Assembly (NCBI RefSeq): GCF_031599675.1
Contig: NZ_CP134223.1
Coordinates: 2,790,001-2,854,000 of the forward strand
Direction of reading: 5' to 3'
Origin: Paenibacillus pedocola
Lineage (GTDB): Bacteria > Bacillota > Bacilli > Paenibacillales > Paenibacillaceae
DNA length: 64,000 nt
Shown here piece by piece: positions 15,854-24,543 of this stretch. The position numbers and the translations under genes are program-made. Numbering within the stretch: the stretch's first letter is position 1; each line of letters begins with the position of its first letter. Below the pieces are notes generated by a model. It searched no databases. It was not told the DNA's origin and was given only the letters and a program-made list of their open reading frames with translations.

Positions 15854-17851
15854 ATGTCGGAACAGGAAGCATATGGTCGTAAAGACAATCGTATGCTGTT
15901 GCAGGACACGATGCAATCAAGCGGAGAGTTCAATGATCCCGCCGCATGGCTCAAGGAAACGGATATTGTATCCTATGATTTCCCGTATGCAGCCGAATTG
16001 ATTGCAGAGAGCTTCAGAGAATGGCGGGGACAGGCTGTCCCCCCGTTCGCAAAGTTGTGGGAATGGTGCGTGCTGAGTTTCGACGGGAAGTGGCTTGAGG
16101 CCATTGACGGGTCCGGAGCACGGAGTGAACGCTGGAAAGCGCAGTGGGAAGCAGAGGCGGCATATTCTCTTCGCTCCGGAAAGCTTTATTCGGCAGAAGA
16201 ACGGACAACTGAACCGGCGATGGTGCTGCTGACGATTCCTGTATTTACCAGAGGTCTCGGAGAAATATTTGCCCTGCTCGGCTGTGCAATGACAGCAGAG
16301 CAATATGAACAGGGGGGAGTGCATACGGCGGAAGCGATGGCTATGCATTTCCAGACCTGCTTTTACCACAGATTCGAACATGTTTTTGTGTCTGATCTGG
16401 CAGGAGTGCATCAGCATGCGGAACGGGAAAGCAGCCGCCGGTCATTACTGTTTCAGATCGTTCAGCGGATGCATGACAATATCGATGTTAACGCTGTGCT
16501 GACTGAAGTCATCGACAGCATCTCAGCGATGTATCCGGGAGCCCGGCTGGATCTTTTCATGTCCCAGGATCACCGCAGCACTCATCCACAAGTCAAGCCG
16601 CTTCCGTTTCGTTGGGGCGATGATGACGTCTGCGCCAAAGCCTTCAAGGACGGGCGTGTAGCCCTTCACGCTGGACCTGATAAGAGGTCTGTGGAAATCG
16701 GACTGCCGCTTGGAGGTAAGCAGGGCGTATACGGCGTTTTTCATATGGTGCTGGACAGGCCGGCATTTCCCGATGTGGATCTCCGCTTTCTTTCAATGGT
16801 AGCAGATACTGCGGGGACTGCTTTTGAGAACGCCAAGCTGTATGAGCGCTCTAATCAGCTAATCCGTGAGCTGAGGATGAGTAATGAGCTGACCCAGCGT
16901 CTGAACCAGAGCTTGCGTCTCGGAGATATTTTTCAATATGCCTTTGAAGAGCTGCTGGAGATGTTCGACGCGGATTACTGCTGTATCCTGCATCTTAATG
17001 AAGAAAAGGGCGGCCTCGAAGCGATTGCCTGCAATTACCAGCCGCTTCGCGGTGAGATTATTGATGCGGGCAATGGACTCGGGGGGAAGGTTTATACCAC
17101 GGGTGAGCCCATTATAGTGTCTAACTATAGAGATGCCGAAGATACCTCATCCAAGCTTATGCAGGCAACACACTCACAGTCACTTATTGCTACTCCGCTG
17201 AGTGTCGGCGGGGAAGTGCGCGGAGCGATCATGCTGGCCCACCGTGAACCACAGTTCTTCTCCTATGACAGCTTCAGGCTGCTGCAGGCGATGGCCGGTC
17301 ATATCGGACTAGCCGTAGGCAATGCGCGTTTGCATGCAGAGGTTCGTTACCTGGCGAACCGGGACAGCCTGACCGGGCTATATGCCCGCCATTATCTGGA
17401 CGAGGAGATCAAGGAAAGGCAGTCCAAGGACTTCTGCGGATCCTTGATTGTCGTCGATATCGATCAGTTCAAAATGGTCAACGACACCTACGGGCATCAG
17501 AAAGGCGATAAGATTCTGAAGCAGGTTAGTGAAATTGTGAAATCCTCGATCCGCCAGGGTGATATCGCTGCAAGATGGGGCGGGGAAGAACTGGCAGTCT
17601 ATCTGCCTCAGCTGGGAGTTCAGCAGGCTGTGTTTGTGGCCGAGCGGATCCGCAAGCGGGTGATGGGTGAAACGGAGCCCCGTGTTACCGTATCCTGCGG
17701 AATAGCGGAATGGAGCTGGACTGATGATAGAGTGAGCGTAGAATCCCTGTTCTACCGGGCCGACATGGCACTATATGATGCTAAGAACAACGGCCGCAAT
17801 CAGGTAGTGATCGACTGTAAAGACGCAGATGTGAGTGTGAAGAATCCTTAA
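15854..17851 (+). CDS. Diguanylate cyclase with two GAF domains
   Basis: Predicted to make cyclic di-GMP from two GTP. The 665 residues contain a unique N-terminal region (about 1-190), a first GAF domain (about 200-325), a helical linker, a second GAF domain (about 345-490, LHLNEEKGGLEAIACNYQPL, LIATPLSVGGEVRGAIMLA) and a C-terminal GGDEF domain (about 500-655). The active-site motif is GGEEL at 576-580, preceded by RW, and the DSLTGLYARHYLDE and VDIDQFKMVNDTYGHQKGD motifs are intact, so it should be active. No RxxD inhibitory site is seen four residues before GGEEL. No membrane segment is visible, so sensing is cytoplasmic; the GAF ligand is unknown. GGGGATCC lies before the ATG. Confidence 0.9.
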   Translation: MSEQEAYGRKDNRMLLQDTMQSSGEFNDPAAWLKETDIVSYDFPYAAELIAESFREWRGQAVPPFAKLWEWCVLSFDGKWLEAIDGSGARSERWKAQWEAEAAYSLRSGKLYSAEERTTEPAMVLLTIPVFTRGLGEIFALLGCAMTAEQYEQGGVHTAEAMAMHFQTCFYHRFEHVFVSDLAGVHQHAERESSRRSLLFQIVQRMHDNIDVNAVLTEVIDSISAMYPGARLDLFMSQDHRSTHPQVKPLPFRWGDDDVCAKAFKDGRVALHAGPDKRSVEIGLPLGGKQGVYGVFHMVLDRPAFPDVDLRFLSMVADTAGTAFENAKLYERSNQLIRELRMSNELTQRLNQSLRLGDIFQYAFEELLEMFDADYCCILHLNEEKGGLEAIACNYQPLRGEIIDAGNGLGGKVYTTGEPIIVSNYRDAEDTSSKLMQATHSQSLIATPLSVGGEVRGAIMLAHREPQFFSYDSFRLLQAMAGHIGLAVGNARLHAEVRYLANRDSLTGLYARHYLDEEIKERQSKDFCGSLIVVDIDQFKMVNDTYGHQKGDKILKQVSEIVKSSIRQGDIAARWGGEELAVYLPQLGVQQAVFVAERIRKRVMGETEPRVTVSCGIAEWSWTDDRVSVESLFYRADMALYDAKNNGRNQVVIDCKDADVSVKNP

Positions 17852-17879
17852 GGCGTAAGCCGCAAGGGTTCTTTTTTTT
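17840..17879 (+). terminator. Terminator overlapping the stop of the GGDEF gene
   Basis: AAGAATCCTT pairs with AAGGGTTCTT and encloses a smaller GGC/GCC stem, followed by eight T. The stem includes the stop codon. Confidence 0.8.
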
Positions 17880-18012
17880 GCCCGGGGAAGAAAGTAAGTA
17901 TAAGCAAAATGTGAAGGGAGAACCTATAAAAGATCGTTCAGGCGAGAAGTGCAGTCTTATTCCGCCTGAACCTTCCACAGCAAATTACTCGACCGGGAAA
18001 GGCTTGAATGCC

Positions 18013-18873
18013 ATGAATATACCTAACTATCGGTGTAAGAGAAAGGCTTCATTCATAATGATATTACTGCTTCTCAGCGGCTGCGGGACCTTAAACGGCA
18101 AACCTGCTGCGCAGGAACTGAATCTGGTTCTCGCCGGTATGGACGGCAGCGACGCGGTATCTTTTGAAGGAGCGGCGGCGCTGCTGATCGGCGGACAGCC
18201 CGTTTCCGAATCGGCGCTTTATTATGGAGGCAAGATTGAGGACCATAACAAGGTCAGTCTGTATTCACTGCTGCCTGATGAGCCGGGAGAGACGAAGGCG
18301 GCAGCACAAGAAGGCCTGAATAAGCTTGAGCAGAGCCGTTCGGCAGCTCCTGCATACTACACTCGGCTTGAGAAGAAAGACGGGGAGTGGCTAATGCAGT
18401 CTTCATCCCCGGAATCCGGGGCAGGAAATCCGCTTACTGCGCTGAACCCTCTGCGGCAGCTGGAAGAGCTGGAACAGCTCGAGAAGCAGGTGACAGAGGA
18501 AACGGGCTCGGCCAGGGGGAGCAAGGTGCTGCGGATTAAGCTGAGTCCCGGTGAAGCGAAGCGGCAGCTTAAGGCACAGCTTGAACGGGAGATGCAGGCT
18601 ATCCGCCCGGCTGCAGGCAACACTCAGGACCCAGCAGGGCAACGGACTGAAGTCACTACTGCGATGAATACCTTATGGGCACAGAAGGAGAACGAGCTGC
18701 AGCAGAAGCTGGCTGAAGCTGAGATCACGTCTGTGTATTTCTTGAAGGTAGATACAAAGCGCAATCTGCCCAAGCGGTTAACTTGGACCCGTACGGTAAG
18801 TTATCCCGCTTCCGGGGACCCTGCGGAGGTCGAAACCTATGTGACCAAGGTGGATTTTTACGGGTATCACTGA
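18013..18873 (+). CDS. Predicted lipoprotein of unknown function
   Basis: A 286-residue protein with a type II signal peptide: basic start, hydrophobic FIMILLLLSGC, lipid-modified cysteine at 24. It would be anchored on the outer face of the membrane. The mature part contains a long helical, probably coiled-coil stretch (LNPLRQLEELEQLEKQV onward) and ends with a beta-rich segment containing several aromatic residues (VETYVTKVDFYGYH). I do not recognise the family. The start at 18013 places the signal peptide at the N-terminus; the frame is open further upstream from 17878 but that would bury it. GGGAAAGG lies about ten bases before the ATG. It stands alone between terminators. Confidence 0.7.
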   Translation: MNIPNYRCKRKASFIMILLLLSGCGTLNGKPAAQELNLVLAGMDGSDAVSFEGAAALLIGGQPVSESALYYGGKIEDHNKVSLYSLLPDEPGETKAAAQEGLNKLEQSRSAAPAYYTRLEKKDGEWLMQSSSPESGAGNPLTALNPLRQLEELEQLEKQVTEETGSARGSKVLRIKLSPGEAKRQLKAQLEREMQAIRPAAGNTQDPAGQRTEVTTAMNTLWAQKENELQQKLAEAEITSVYFLKVDTKRNLPKRLTWTRTVSYPASGDPAEVETYVTKVDFYGYH

Positions 18874-18895
18874 GAAGCTGCTGCAGGGGAAAACC

Positions 18896-18923
18896 TTGCG
18901 CTAAGTAGTGGGCGTGCTACAAT
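18896..18923 (+). promoter_or_regulatory. Promoter of the M29 aminopeptidase gene
   Basis: TTGCGC (18896-18901), 16 bases, TACAAT (18918-18923), 45 bases before the start codon. Confidence 0.65.
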
Positions 18924-18967
18924 AGAACAGTATGTTTATTTTCTGTAAGAGGAAGGAAGAGAGAAAG

Positions 18968-20083
18968 ATGAAAGATCCAAGAATTCAAAAGCTTGCGGCA
19001 AACCTTGTAGGTTATTCCGTAAACGTGCAGCCCGGTGAGAACGTGCTCGTCGAAATGATCGGCAGCGAAAGAGATTTGATTAAAGCTGTGGTGGAGGAAG
19101 TCGGCAAAGCCGGAGGTCATCCCTTTGTGCAGCTGACAGACCGTACTGTCCTGCGCAGCATGCTTCAATATGCTACCCCAGAAGGCCTCAAGGCTTGGGC
19201 GGACATTGACCTGAACCGGATGAAGCAGATGGATTGCTATATCGGAATCCGTGCCGGTGAGAATGTTAACGACCTGGCAGACGTGCCGGAAGAAAACATG
19301 AAGCTGTACAACGCCCTTTATTCGCATCCGGTACATAGTGAGCAACGCGTAAAGCATACTAAATGGGTTGTACTGCGTTACCCGAATGCAAGTATGGCTC
19401 AACTGGCTAATACTACTACAGAAGCTTTTGAGGACTTTTATTTCGAGGTCTGCAACCTGGATTACGCTAAAATGGATAAAGCACAGGACGCACTGGCGGA
19501 TCTTATGCGTAAGACTGATAAGGTGCGTATCGCAGGACCTGGTACAGAGCTTACCTTCTCCATCAAAGGGATCGGCGCAGAGAAATGCTCCGGCCAGAAA
19601 AATATTCCGGACGGCGAAGTATACAGCGCCCCTGTCCGCGATTCCGTAAACGGTACTATCAGCTATAATGCGGCAACCCTATACAACGGGATCACGTTTG
19701 AGAATGTGAAATTCCGATTCGAGAACGGTAAAATTGTTGAAGCGACCAGCAATGATACTGTACGCCTCAACGAAATTCTCGATTCCGATGACGGTGCGCG
19801 CCATATTGGTGAATTTGCCATTGGCTTTAACCCTTACATCCTGCATCCGATGAAGGATATTTTGTTCGATGAGAAAATTGCCGGAAGCCTGCACTTTACA
19901 CCGGGCCAGGCTTATGATGTAACTGATAACGGCAACCGTTCTTCCATCCATTGGGATCTTGTGCTGATTCAGCGTCCGGAATACGGCGGGGGCGAGATCT
20001 ATTTTGATGATGTGCTGATTCGCAAGGACGGCATTTTTGTCATTCCTGAACTTACAGGTCTGAACCCTGAAAACCTGAAATAA
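18968..20083 (+). CDS. M29 family aminopeptidase
   Basis: A 371-residue cytoplasmic metallo-aminopeptidase of the thermophilic aminopeptidase family (AmpS/AmpT-like), which removes N-terminal residues from peptides using two divalent metals. Diagnostic segments are VNVQPGENVLVEMIG near the N-terminus, GPGTELTFSIKG, NIPDGEVYSAPVRDSVNGTI with the metal-binding glutamate, IGEFAIGFNPYI and the C-terminal SIHWDLVLIQRPEYGGGEIYFD with the His and Asp ligands. I chose the ATG at 18968 (MKDPRIQKLA) because GGAAGGAAGAG precedes it; the earlier in-frame ATG at 18932 is nine bases from the -10 box. Single-gene unit with its own promoter. Confidence 0.93.
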   Translation: MKDPRIQKLAANLVGYSVNVQPGENVLVEMIGSERDLIKAVVEEVGKAGGHPFVQLTDRTVLRSMLQYATPEGLKAWADIDLNRMKQMDCYIGIRAGENVNDLADVPEENMKLYNALYSHPVHSEQRVKHTKWVVLRYPNASMAQLANTTTEAFEDFYFEVCNLDYAKMDKAQDALADLMRKTDKVRIAGPGTELTFSIKGIGAEKCSGQKNIPDGEVYSAPVRDSVNGTISYNAATLYNGITFENVKFRFENGKIVEATSNDTVRLNEILDSDDGARHIGEFAIGFNPYILHPMKDILFDEKIAGSLHFTPGQAYDVTDNGNRSSIHWDLVLIQRPEYGGGEIYFDDVLIRKDGIFVIPELTGLNPENLK

Positions 20084-20138
20084 AATGTAATAACAAGCAG
20101 AGTGTTCTTATGTTCTTAGTGTATTTACAGAAAACACC

Positions 20139-20168
20139 TTGCGCGAGTAAGCGGATTCAATGTATCAT
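20139..20168 (+). promoter_or_regulatory. Promoter of the HPr-like gene
   Basis: TTGCGC (20139-20144), 18 bases, TATCAT (20163-20168). Confidence 0.6.
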
Positions 20169-20230
20169 GGAATTGGTTACAAATGAACAAGCGTACTAAG
20201 TTTTTCTAATCAAGTTGCGGAGGGATTCCT

Positions 20231-20476
20231 ATGTCCAGTAACAATGCGGCAATCGTGGATATTGCCCAAACGGCAAGCCAGTTCAACTCATCTATCGTTC
20301 TTCAGGCGGACAACAAGTACATTGACGTTAAGAGTATCCTTGGATTGTTTACTACTCTGGTTTCCAGTCAAAGTTACGAACTTCATGTTCATGGTACTGA
20401 TGCCGAAGAGGCTAAGAAGGCAATGAGCGAAGTTTTTGCCAAACATGGTCTGAACTTTACAGTAGTTGCTGAGTAA
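20231..20476 (+). CDS. HPr-like protein lacking the active-site histidine segment
   Basis: An 81-residue protein whose middle aligns by eye with HPr: helix 1 VDIAQTASQFNSS, strand 2, then KYIDVKSILGL corresponding to the HPr VNLKSIMGV segment with the regulatory serine (Ser35 here), then helix-forming DAEEAKKAMSEVFAKHGL. HPr normally begins with a first strand and the GIHARPA loop carrying the phosphate-accepting His15. Here the protein begins at helix 1 and neither is present. It therefore cannot carry out PTS phosphotransfer in the usual way. The tail NFTVVAE resembles the missing first strand. By analogy with Crh, which keeps only Ser46, a role as a regulatory cofactor is possible but inferred. 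GGAGGG lies six bases before the ATG, and it has its own promoter and terminator. Confidence 0.8.
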   Translation: MSSNNAAIVDIAQTASQFNSSIVLQADNKYIDVKSILGLFTTLVSSQSYELHVHGTDAEEAKKAMSEVFAKHGLNFTVVAE

Positions 20477-20493
20477 TCTATTCAAATCTGAGA

Positions 20494-20522
20494 CGTCCTG
20501 CCCTAAACGGCAGGGCGTTTTT
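20494..20522 (+). terminator. Terminator of the HPr-like gene
   Basis: CGTCCTGCC (20494-20502) pairs with GGCAGGGCG (20509-20517), then TTTTT. Confidence 0.85.
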
Positions 20523-20630
20523 AGTACATATCAGAAACTATAGATTCAGAGTTCCCTCAAACGTTCTGAATAAGCTTCAATGGAAAGGCCCTGCTTTGTG
20601 GGGTTATTTTGTATACTTGAAACTGAATTC

Positions 20631-20659
20631 TTGTATTGGGTCCCAATTTCGACTAATAT
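20631..20659 (+). promoter_or_regulatory. Promoter of ylaN
   Basis: TTGTAT (20631-20636), 17 bases, TAATAT (20654-20659), about 50 bases before the start codon. Confidence 0.55.
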
Positions 20660-20711
20660 TAAACTAAATAGCAGTAGCAGCTGTAACTTTTGGACATGGG
20701 GGGGAAAATGC

Positions 20712-21014
20712 ATGACTTCATCGGATTTGCAGGACCAGCTTAACCTTAAAGCCATCACTCTTCTACAAGAAGATGCCGATAAAATTCAGAAGCTCATCGA
20801 AGTGCAGATGGAGAATCTGGCAACTCGTTACTGCCCTCTCTATGAGGAAGTGCTGGATACCCAGATGTACGGCTTTTCAAGAGAGGTTGATTTTGCGGTC
20901 AGAGCGGGTCTGGTTCCTGAATTTACCGGCAAGCAGGTATTGAGTGAACTGGAACGCAATTTGGCTGTGCTGTATGAGGCTCTGAACCAAAAAGCGAAAG
21001 AACGCGAGAATTAG
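20712..21014 (+). CDS. ylaN: YlaN family protein (DUF1507)
   Basis: A 100-residue helical cytoplasmic protein that matches B. subtilis YlaN along its length. The signature is [20 protein letters not shown], followed by FAVRAGLV. YlaN has been reported to bind ferrous iron and to act with the repressor Fur; it matters under iron limitation. The ATG at 20712 follows a GGGGGGG run; an upstream extension of the frame has no ribosome site and covers the promoter. In B. subtilis ylaN is next to ftsW; here ftsW lies 1.8 kb away with a transporter and an Asp23 gene between. Confidence 0.93.
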   Translation: MTSSDLQDQLNLKAITLLQEDADKIQKLIEVQMENLATRYCPLYEEVLDTQMYGFSREVDFAVRAGLVPEFTGKQVLSELERNLAVLYEALNQKAKEREN

Positions 21015-21036
21015 GCTGAGCTTCCGGGCTAATCAT

Positions 21037-21080
21037 AAAAACGCACATGAGGACCTGCCGGCCGCTCATGTGCGTTTTTT
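21037..21080. terminator. Bidirectional terminator between ylaN and the exchanger gene
   Basis: AAAAACGCACATGAG (21037-21051) pairs with CTCATGTGCGTTTTT (21065-21079), with A and T flanks. Confidence 0.9.
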
Positions 21081-21113
21081 GTTGTACCGCTAAAGATGAA
21101 AGAGAGCCCGTAC

Positions 21114-22193
21114 TTAAACCAGATAGAAGGACACACCGAGGATGAGGTACACTGCCAGCAGGAGCAGTCCTTCATACCAGTTGGTTGCACCGTCCTGAAT
21201 GATTGATTTGGCAATAAACACGGATACGGCGATGGCCACAATTTCAATGGTGGTAAAGACGATATCCATCGTATTCCCCATAAAGTAGCTGGCGAAGATG
21301 AGCACTGGGGCTACGAATAAGGCGATCTGCAAGCTGCTGCCAACAGCGATTTCCACTGCGGCACCGATCTTGTTCTTCATCGCCAGCATGATTGCAGCAC
21401 TGTGTTCAGCCGCATTACCGATAATGGCTACGAGGAATGCACCGACGAACAGCTCGCTGAAGCCAAAGCGTTCAGTTAACGTCTCCAGAGTACCGACCAG
21501 CCATTCGCTGACAAAAGCGACCATTACAGTTGCTAATACCAGATAGATGATTGACTGTCTCATCGACCAGGCCGGCTTGTGCTCATTAGGCAGCTCTTCC
21601 TCAGAGTCCACAGTGACATCAGCCAGGTATTTCTTGTGTGTGATCATTGAGAAGACCAGCCAGGCCATATAAGCCGCAATGAGCAGACCTGCGACGACAA
21701 GACTGAGCACATCGGTGTCTCTCTCAGTGATCGAGTGGGTGTTGAAGAACATAGCAGGAACAAACAGGGCAATGACTGCCACGATCATCAGTGAGCCGTT
21801 CAATCCGGCCAGGGTAACATTGAAATTCTGTACCTTAAACTTCATCCCGCCGGCAAAAATGCTGAGACCAAGCACTAACAGCAGGTTGCCGATGATAGAA
21901 CCGGTAAGACTGGCTTTTACCATGTCGAAGAGTCCTTCCTTGACCAGGAAGAAGGCGATGATCAGTTCGGCAGCATTACCGAAGGTGGCATTAAGAAAGC
22001 CGCCCAGCCGCTGGCCTGCATAGTGGGCTACACTCTCTGTGGCTCTGCCGAGAAAGCCGGCCACAAATACGACTGCAATTGCGGATAATACGAACTGCAG
22101 AGTGTGGTCCCAGTCTGCATAGTGTCCGATGGCGCTTAAGATAAATGTGATTATCAACAGCGCTGGAGAAATCCATTTTTTCAAGTAAGACAC
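21114..22193 (-). CDS. Cation/proton exchanger of the CAX family
   Basis: A 359-residue integral membrane antiporter, most likely calcium/proton, of the CaCA superfamily. About eleven hydrophobic segments are split by an acidic loop ([13 protein letters not shown]). The two inverted alpha repeats that form the ion site are clear: [18 protein letters not shown] near residue 65 and [20 protein letters not shown] near residue 245, each with GNAAE and its essential glutamate. B. subtilis YfkE is the nearest known relative I can name. The start is a GTG with a weak GGGG upstream, so the exact N-terminus is not certain. Its promoter contains a perfect palindrome at the -10 box, suggesting control by an unknown repressor. 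Confidence 0.92.
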   Translation of the reverse strand: MSYLKKWISPALLIITFILSAIGHYADWDHTLQFVLSAIAVVFVAGFLGRATESVAHYAGQRLGGFLNATFGNAAELIIAFFLVKEGLFDMVKASLTGSIIGNLLLVLGLSIFAGGMKFKVQNFNVTLAGLNGSLMIVAVIALFVPAMFFNTHSITERDTDVLSLVVAGLLIAAYMAWLVFSMITHKKYLADVTVDSEEELPNEHKPAWSMRQSIIYLVLATVMVAFVSEWLVGTLETLTERFGFSELFVGAFLVAIIGNAAEHSAAIMLAMKNKIGAAVEIAVGSSLQIALFVAPVLIFASYFMGNTMDIVFTTIEIVAIAVSVFIAKSIIQDGATNWYEGLLLLAVYLILGVSFYLV

Positions 22194-22214
22194 ACCCCAG
22201 TTTCTATATGTAGG

Positions 22215-22258
22215 TTGAATTCATAATTCAATATACCCAAATTGATCCACTGTGTAAA
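22215..22258 (-). promoter_or_regulatory. Promoter of the exchanger gene with an operator-like palindrome
   Basis: On the minus strand, TTTACA (22258-22253), 17 bases, TATATT (22235-22230). A perfect inverted repeat TTGAATT-CAT-AATTCAA (22215-22231) touches the -10 box and the start region. Confidence 0.6.
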
Positions 22259-22278
22259 CGGGTGTGATAGAAAGTCAT

Positions 22279-22308
22279 TTGCTTTTTAGCCTGTTTTCGA
22301 ATTACAAT
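22279..22308 (+). promoter_or_regulatory. Candidate promoter of the Asp23-family gene
   Basis: TTGCTT (22279-22284), 18 bases, TACAAT (22303-22308). Confidence 0.5.
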
Positions 22309-22338
22309 AATTGATAATGAGTGTAGGGGGGATATGGC

Positions 22339-22704
22339 ATGGCGGAACAACTTCAACTTGAAATGGGAAACATACGGATATCCAATGACGTCGTCTCGAA
22401 GATTGCCGGATTGGCTGCGCTGGAGACTCCGGGAATTGCAGCCATGTCAGGCGGATTGTCCGAGGGATGGGCGAAACGCCTCAGCGGTAAAAACGTGCAA
22501 AAGGGCGTTACTGTTGAAGTAGGACAGCTTGAAGCCGCAGTGGATTTACGCATTATCGTACTTTATGAAACTCCGATCCATGAAGTCTGCCGGATGCTTC
22601 AGCAGAACGTCCGCGAGGCTGTGGAGAGCATGACCGGACTTCATATTGTTGAAGTCAACGTTAAGGTGGAAGGTGTAGCTTTTAAGAATGATGAGATTTC
22701 GTAA
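22339..22704 (+). CDS. Asp23/Gls24 family envelope stress protein
   Basis: A 121-residue protein of the Asp23/Gls24 family (YqhY and YloU in B. subtilis). The typical pattern is MGNIRISNDVVSKIAGLAALETPGIAAM at the N-terminus (read in two parts, IRISNDVVSKIAG and LETPGIAAMSGG), then VTVEVGQLEAAVDLRIIVLYE and a final VEVNVKVEGVAF. Members form membrane-associated assemblies linked to cell-envelope homeostasis or to fatty acid synthesis; which applies here is unknown. GGGGGGAT precedes the ATG by about seven bases. It is a single gene between a divergent exchanger and convergent ftsW. Confidence 0.92.
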   Translation: MAEQLQLEMGNIRISNDVVSKIAGLAALETPGIAAMSGGLSEGWAKRLSGKNVQKGVTVEVGQLEAAVDLRIIVLYETPIHEVCRMLQQNVREAVESMTGLHIVEVNVKVEGVAFKNDEIS

Positions 22705-22710
22705 GATAGA

Positions 22711-22756
22711 ACACAAAAAGGCAGTCCGGAGGTTATTCCGGACTGCCTTTTTGTGT
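22711..22756. terminator. Bidirectional terminator between the Asp23 gene and ftsW
   Basis: A twenty-base perfect stem, 22711-22730 with 22737-22756, loop GGTTAT, core GGCAGTCCGGA. Confidence 0.92.
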
Positions 22757-22783
22757 TGCTTAGCTAATGTTGTATATGTAGGC

Positions 22784-24028
22784 TTAGCGTGCCCGTACTT
22801 GTCTGACTGTGGTCACTGATTTTGTTACTTCTTCTTTGGCCGGCCGGTTAGTCTCGCGGGAAATGCTCAGCATGATACCCATACAGAACATGGTGACCAC
22901 GAGTGAAGAACCGCCGTAACTGATAAATGGCAGCGTGACCCCTGTGAGCGGAATGGTTTTGGTAACACCGCCGATATTAACGAAAGCCTGGATCGCTATC
23001 AGGCCCATGACCCCAATTCCGACTAGGGTACCGAAAGGATCGGTACACCTTAGGGCAATCAGAATGCCCCTCCAGATGAAATACAGATACACCAGCAGGA
23101 AAATCGTTGTTCCGATAAACCCAAGCTCTTCACCAATCACGGCAAAGATAAAGTCTGTATAGGGATAGGGCAGATAGTGCAGCTTCTGGATGCTCTGTCC
23201 GAAGCCGGCGCCGCTCGTTCCGCCTTCACCGAGTGCCGTGAGCGACTGAATGATGTTATAGCCTCCGTCTTCGGCATCCTGAAACGGATCCAGAAAAGCC
23301 TCGATACGGTCCATTTTATAACTCTGGTCAGCTGCGACTGTCTGGGTCTGCGGTGACAATGAATCAATTGCAGTCTTAGCGCCCATGACGATCCCGACAC
23401 CAAGCACGAGCAGCGCAATGGAAGCGAGAATATGCTTCATGCTGGCCCCTCCGGCATAAATGACCAGACCGCTTGTCGCTACAAGGATTAAGCAGGAGCC
23501 CAAATCCGGCTGCATCATTATTAATCCTGCAACGATTCCTACGATAACCATTACCGGAATGTAGCCGGTGCGCAAGTCTCTTAACCGCTCGCCTTTTTTG
23601 GTAATCAGTGCCGCAAGATACAGGATAATGGAGATCTTGGCCAGCTCGGTAGGCTGAATACCAAAGCCTCCGATATTAAACCAGCTCTTGGCGCCGTTCG
23701 TACGCTCTGCGAAGGCAACTAGAAACAGCAGCAGAAGCGTTAGCAGAAATATCGGAGCATACCATTTCTTGAATTTGCTGTAATGGACATTCATTACGAA
23801 GAACATCACAACAGTGCCCACGACAACCCATTGCATCTGGTTCTTAAAAAAGTATAATGGATCATTGCCGAATTTTTCGCTTGCCAGAGTCAGGTTGGAG
23901 CTGGCACTGAACACCATGACGAGTCCGAAGCCGACAAGCAGCAGGGTGAGAATAAGTAACTGGAAATCGGGCGTTCCTCTTTTGGGCAGGCTGACTTTTT
24001 TACTCGTCTTTCCCTTCATTGTACTCAA
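22784..24028 (-). CDS. ftsW: FtsW/RodA/SpoVE family glycan polymerase, probably FtsW
   Basis: A 414-residue SEDS protein with ten hydrophobic segments. SEDS proteins polymerise lipid II together with a class B penicillin-binding protein; FtsW does so at the division septum. Motifs are GIQPTELAKISIILYLA, MMQPDLGSCLILVATSG with the catalytic aspartate, LTALGEGGTSGAGFGQS and the C-terminal TLPFISYGGSSLV. FtsW, SpoVE and RodA are hard to separate by eye; proximity to ylaN, as in B. subtilis, favours FtsW. The TTG at 24028 overlaps the stop of the upstream yugN-like gene; an ATG three codons later (24019) is an equal candidate. Translation is probably coupled. Confidence 0.92.
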   Translation of the reverse strand: MSTMKGKTSKKVSLPKRGTPDFQLLILTLLLVGFGLVMVFSASSNLTLASEKFGNDPLYFFKNQMQWVVVGTVVMFFVMNVHYSKFKKWYAPIFLLTLLLLFLVAFAERTNGAKSWFNIGGFGIQPTELAKISIILYLAALITKKGERLRDLRTGYIPVMVIVGIVAGLIMMQPDLGSCLILVATSGLVIYAGGASMKHILASIALLVLGVGIVMGAKTAIDSLSPQTQTVAADQSYKMDRIEAFLDPFQDAEDGGYNIIQSLTALGEGGTSGAGFGQSIQKLHYLPYPYTDFIFAVIGEELGFIGTTIFLLVYLYFIWRGILIALRCTDPFGTLVGIGVMGLIAIQAFVNIGGVTKTIPLTGVTLPFISYGGSSLVVTMFCMGIMLSISRETNRPAKEEVTKSVTTVRQVRAR

Positions 24029-24372
24029 GCTTCAAGCAGCTCTTTCAGCTCAAGAATCCGCTGTGCGGCAGTATCCAGTATAGGCTGTGGAACCGGAGAG
24101 TCGTACTCCAGGCCGTGGGGAAAGGTAGCCTTGCCCAAGTAAACGGCTTCAATGGCCAGTATGCTATCGGGTTTTTCCAGCTTGCCTTCGACAGCACGTG
24201 TATTAACCCTCAGGAAGTATTCCCCGCCATTCTGATGGTCTTCTATCTTACAGTCGTAAGTGGCGCGGTAATATTCCCATTGCCAGCGGATAAATCCGGC
24301 TTTGGCCGCGCTCTCGTCAAGATAAAGTAGGTCGCTTTTTAATCCAACGAGGCCAGTGTTCTCAAATATCAT
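24025..24372 (-). CDS. YugN-like protein
   Basis: A 115-residue soluble protein resembling the YugN-like family of Bacillales: WQWEYYRATYDCKIEDHQNGGEYFLRVN in the middle (seen as WQWEYYRATYDCK and GEYFLRVNTRAVEG) and LPxPIL-like ending (VPQPILDTAAQRI). The family function is unknown to me. GGGGGA lies ten bases before the ATG at 24372 and directly before another ATG at 24381, so three residues are uncertain. Its stop overlaps the ftsW start, making a two-gene operon. Confidence 0.7.
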   Translation of the reverse strand: MIFENTGLVGLKSDLLYLDESAAKAGFIRWQWEYYRATYDCKIEDHQNGGEYFLRVNTRAVEGKLEKPDSILAIEAVYLGKATFPHGLEYDSPVPQPILDTAAQRILELKELLEA

Positions 24373-24487
24373 AGCGAACATATCCCCCTTATGAAGTATA
24401 ATGATTATTTTGTAACCGTAATTATTAATGTTCTACCTCATGATAGTATGTTTCCGGGGGATGCGCAAGGTAGGCGGGGCCTATCGA

Positions 24488-24516
24488 TACACAGTTTTTT
24501 GCGTTTCTGCTACAAT
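24488..24516 (+). promoter_or_regulatory. Candidate promoter of the M20 hydrolase gene
   Basis: TACACA (24488-24493, 4 of 6), 17 bases, TACAAT (24511-24516). Confidence 0.45.
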
Positions 24517-24543
24517 ATAAGAAATATAGTTCTTTGCGGCAGG

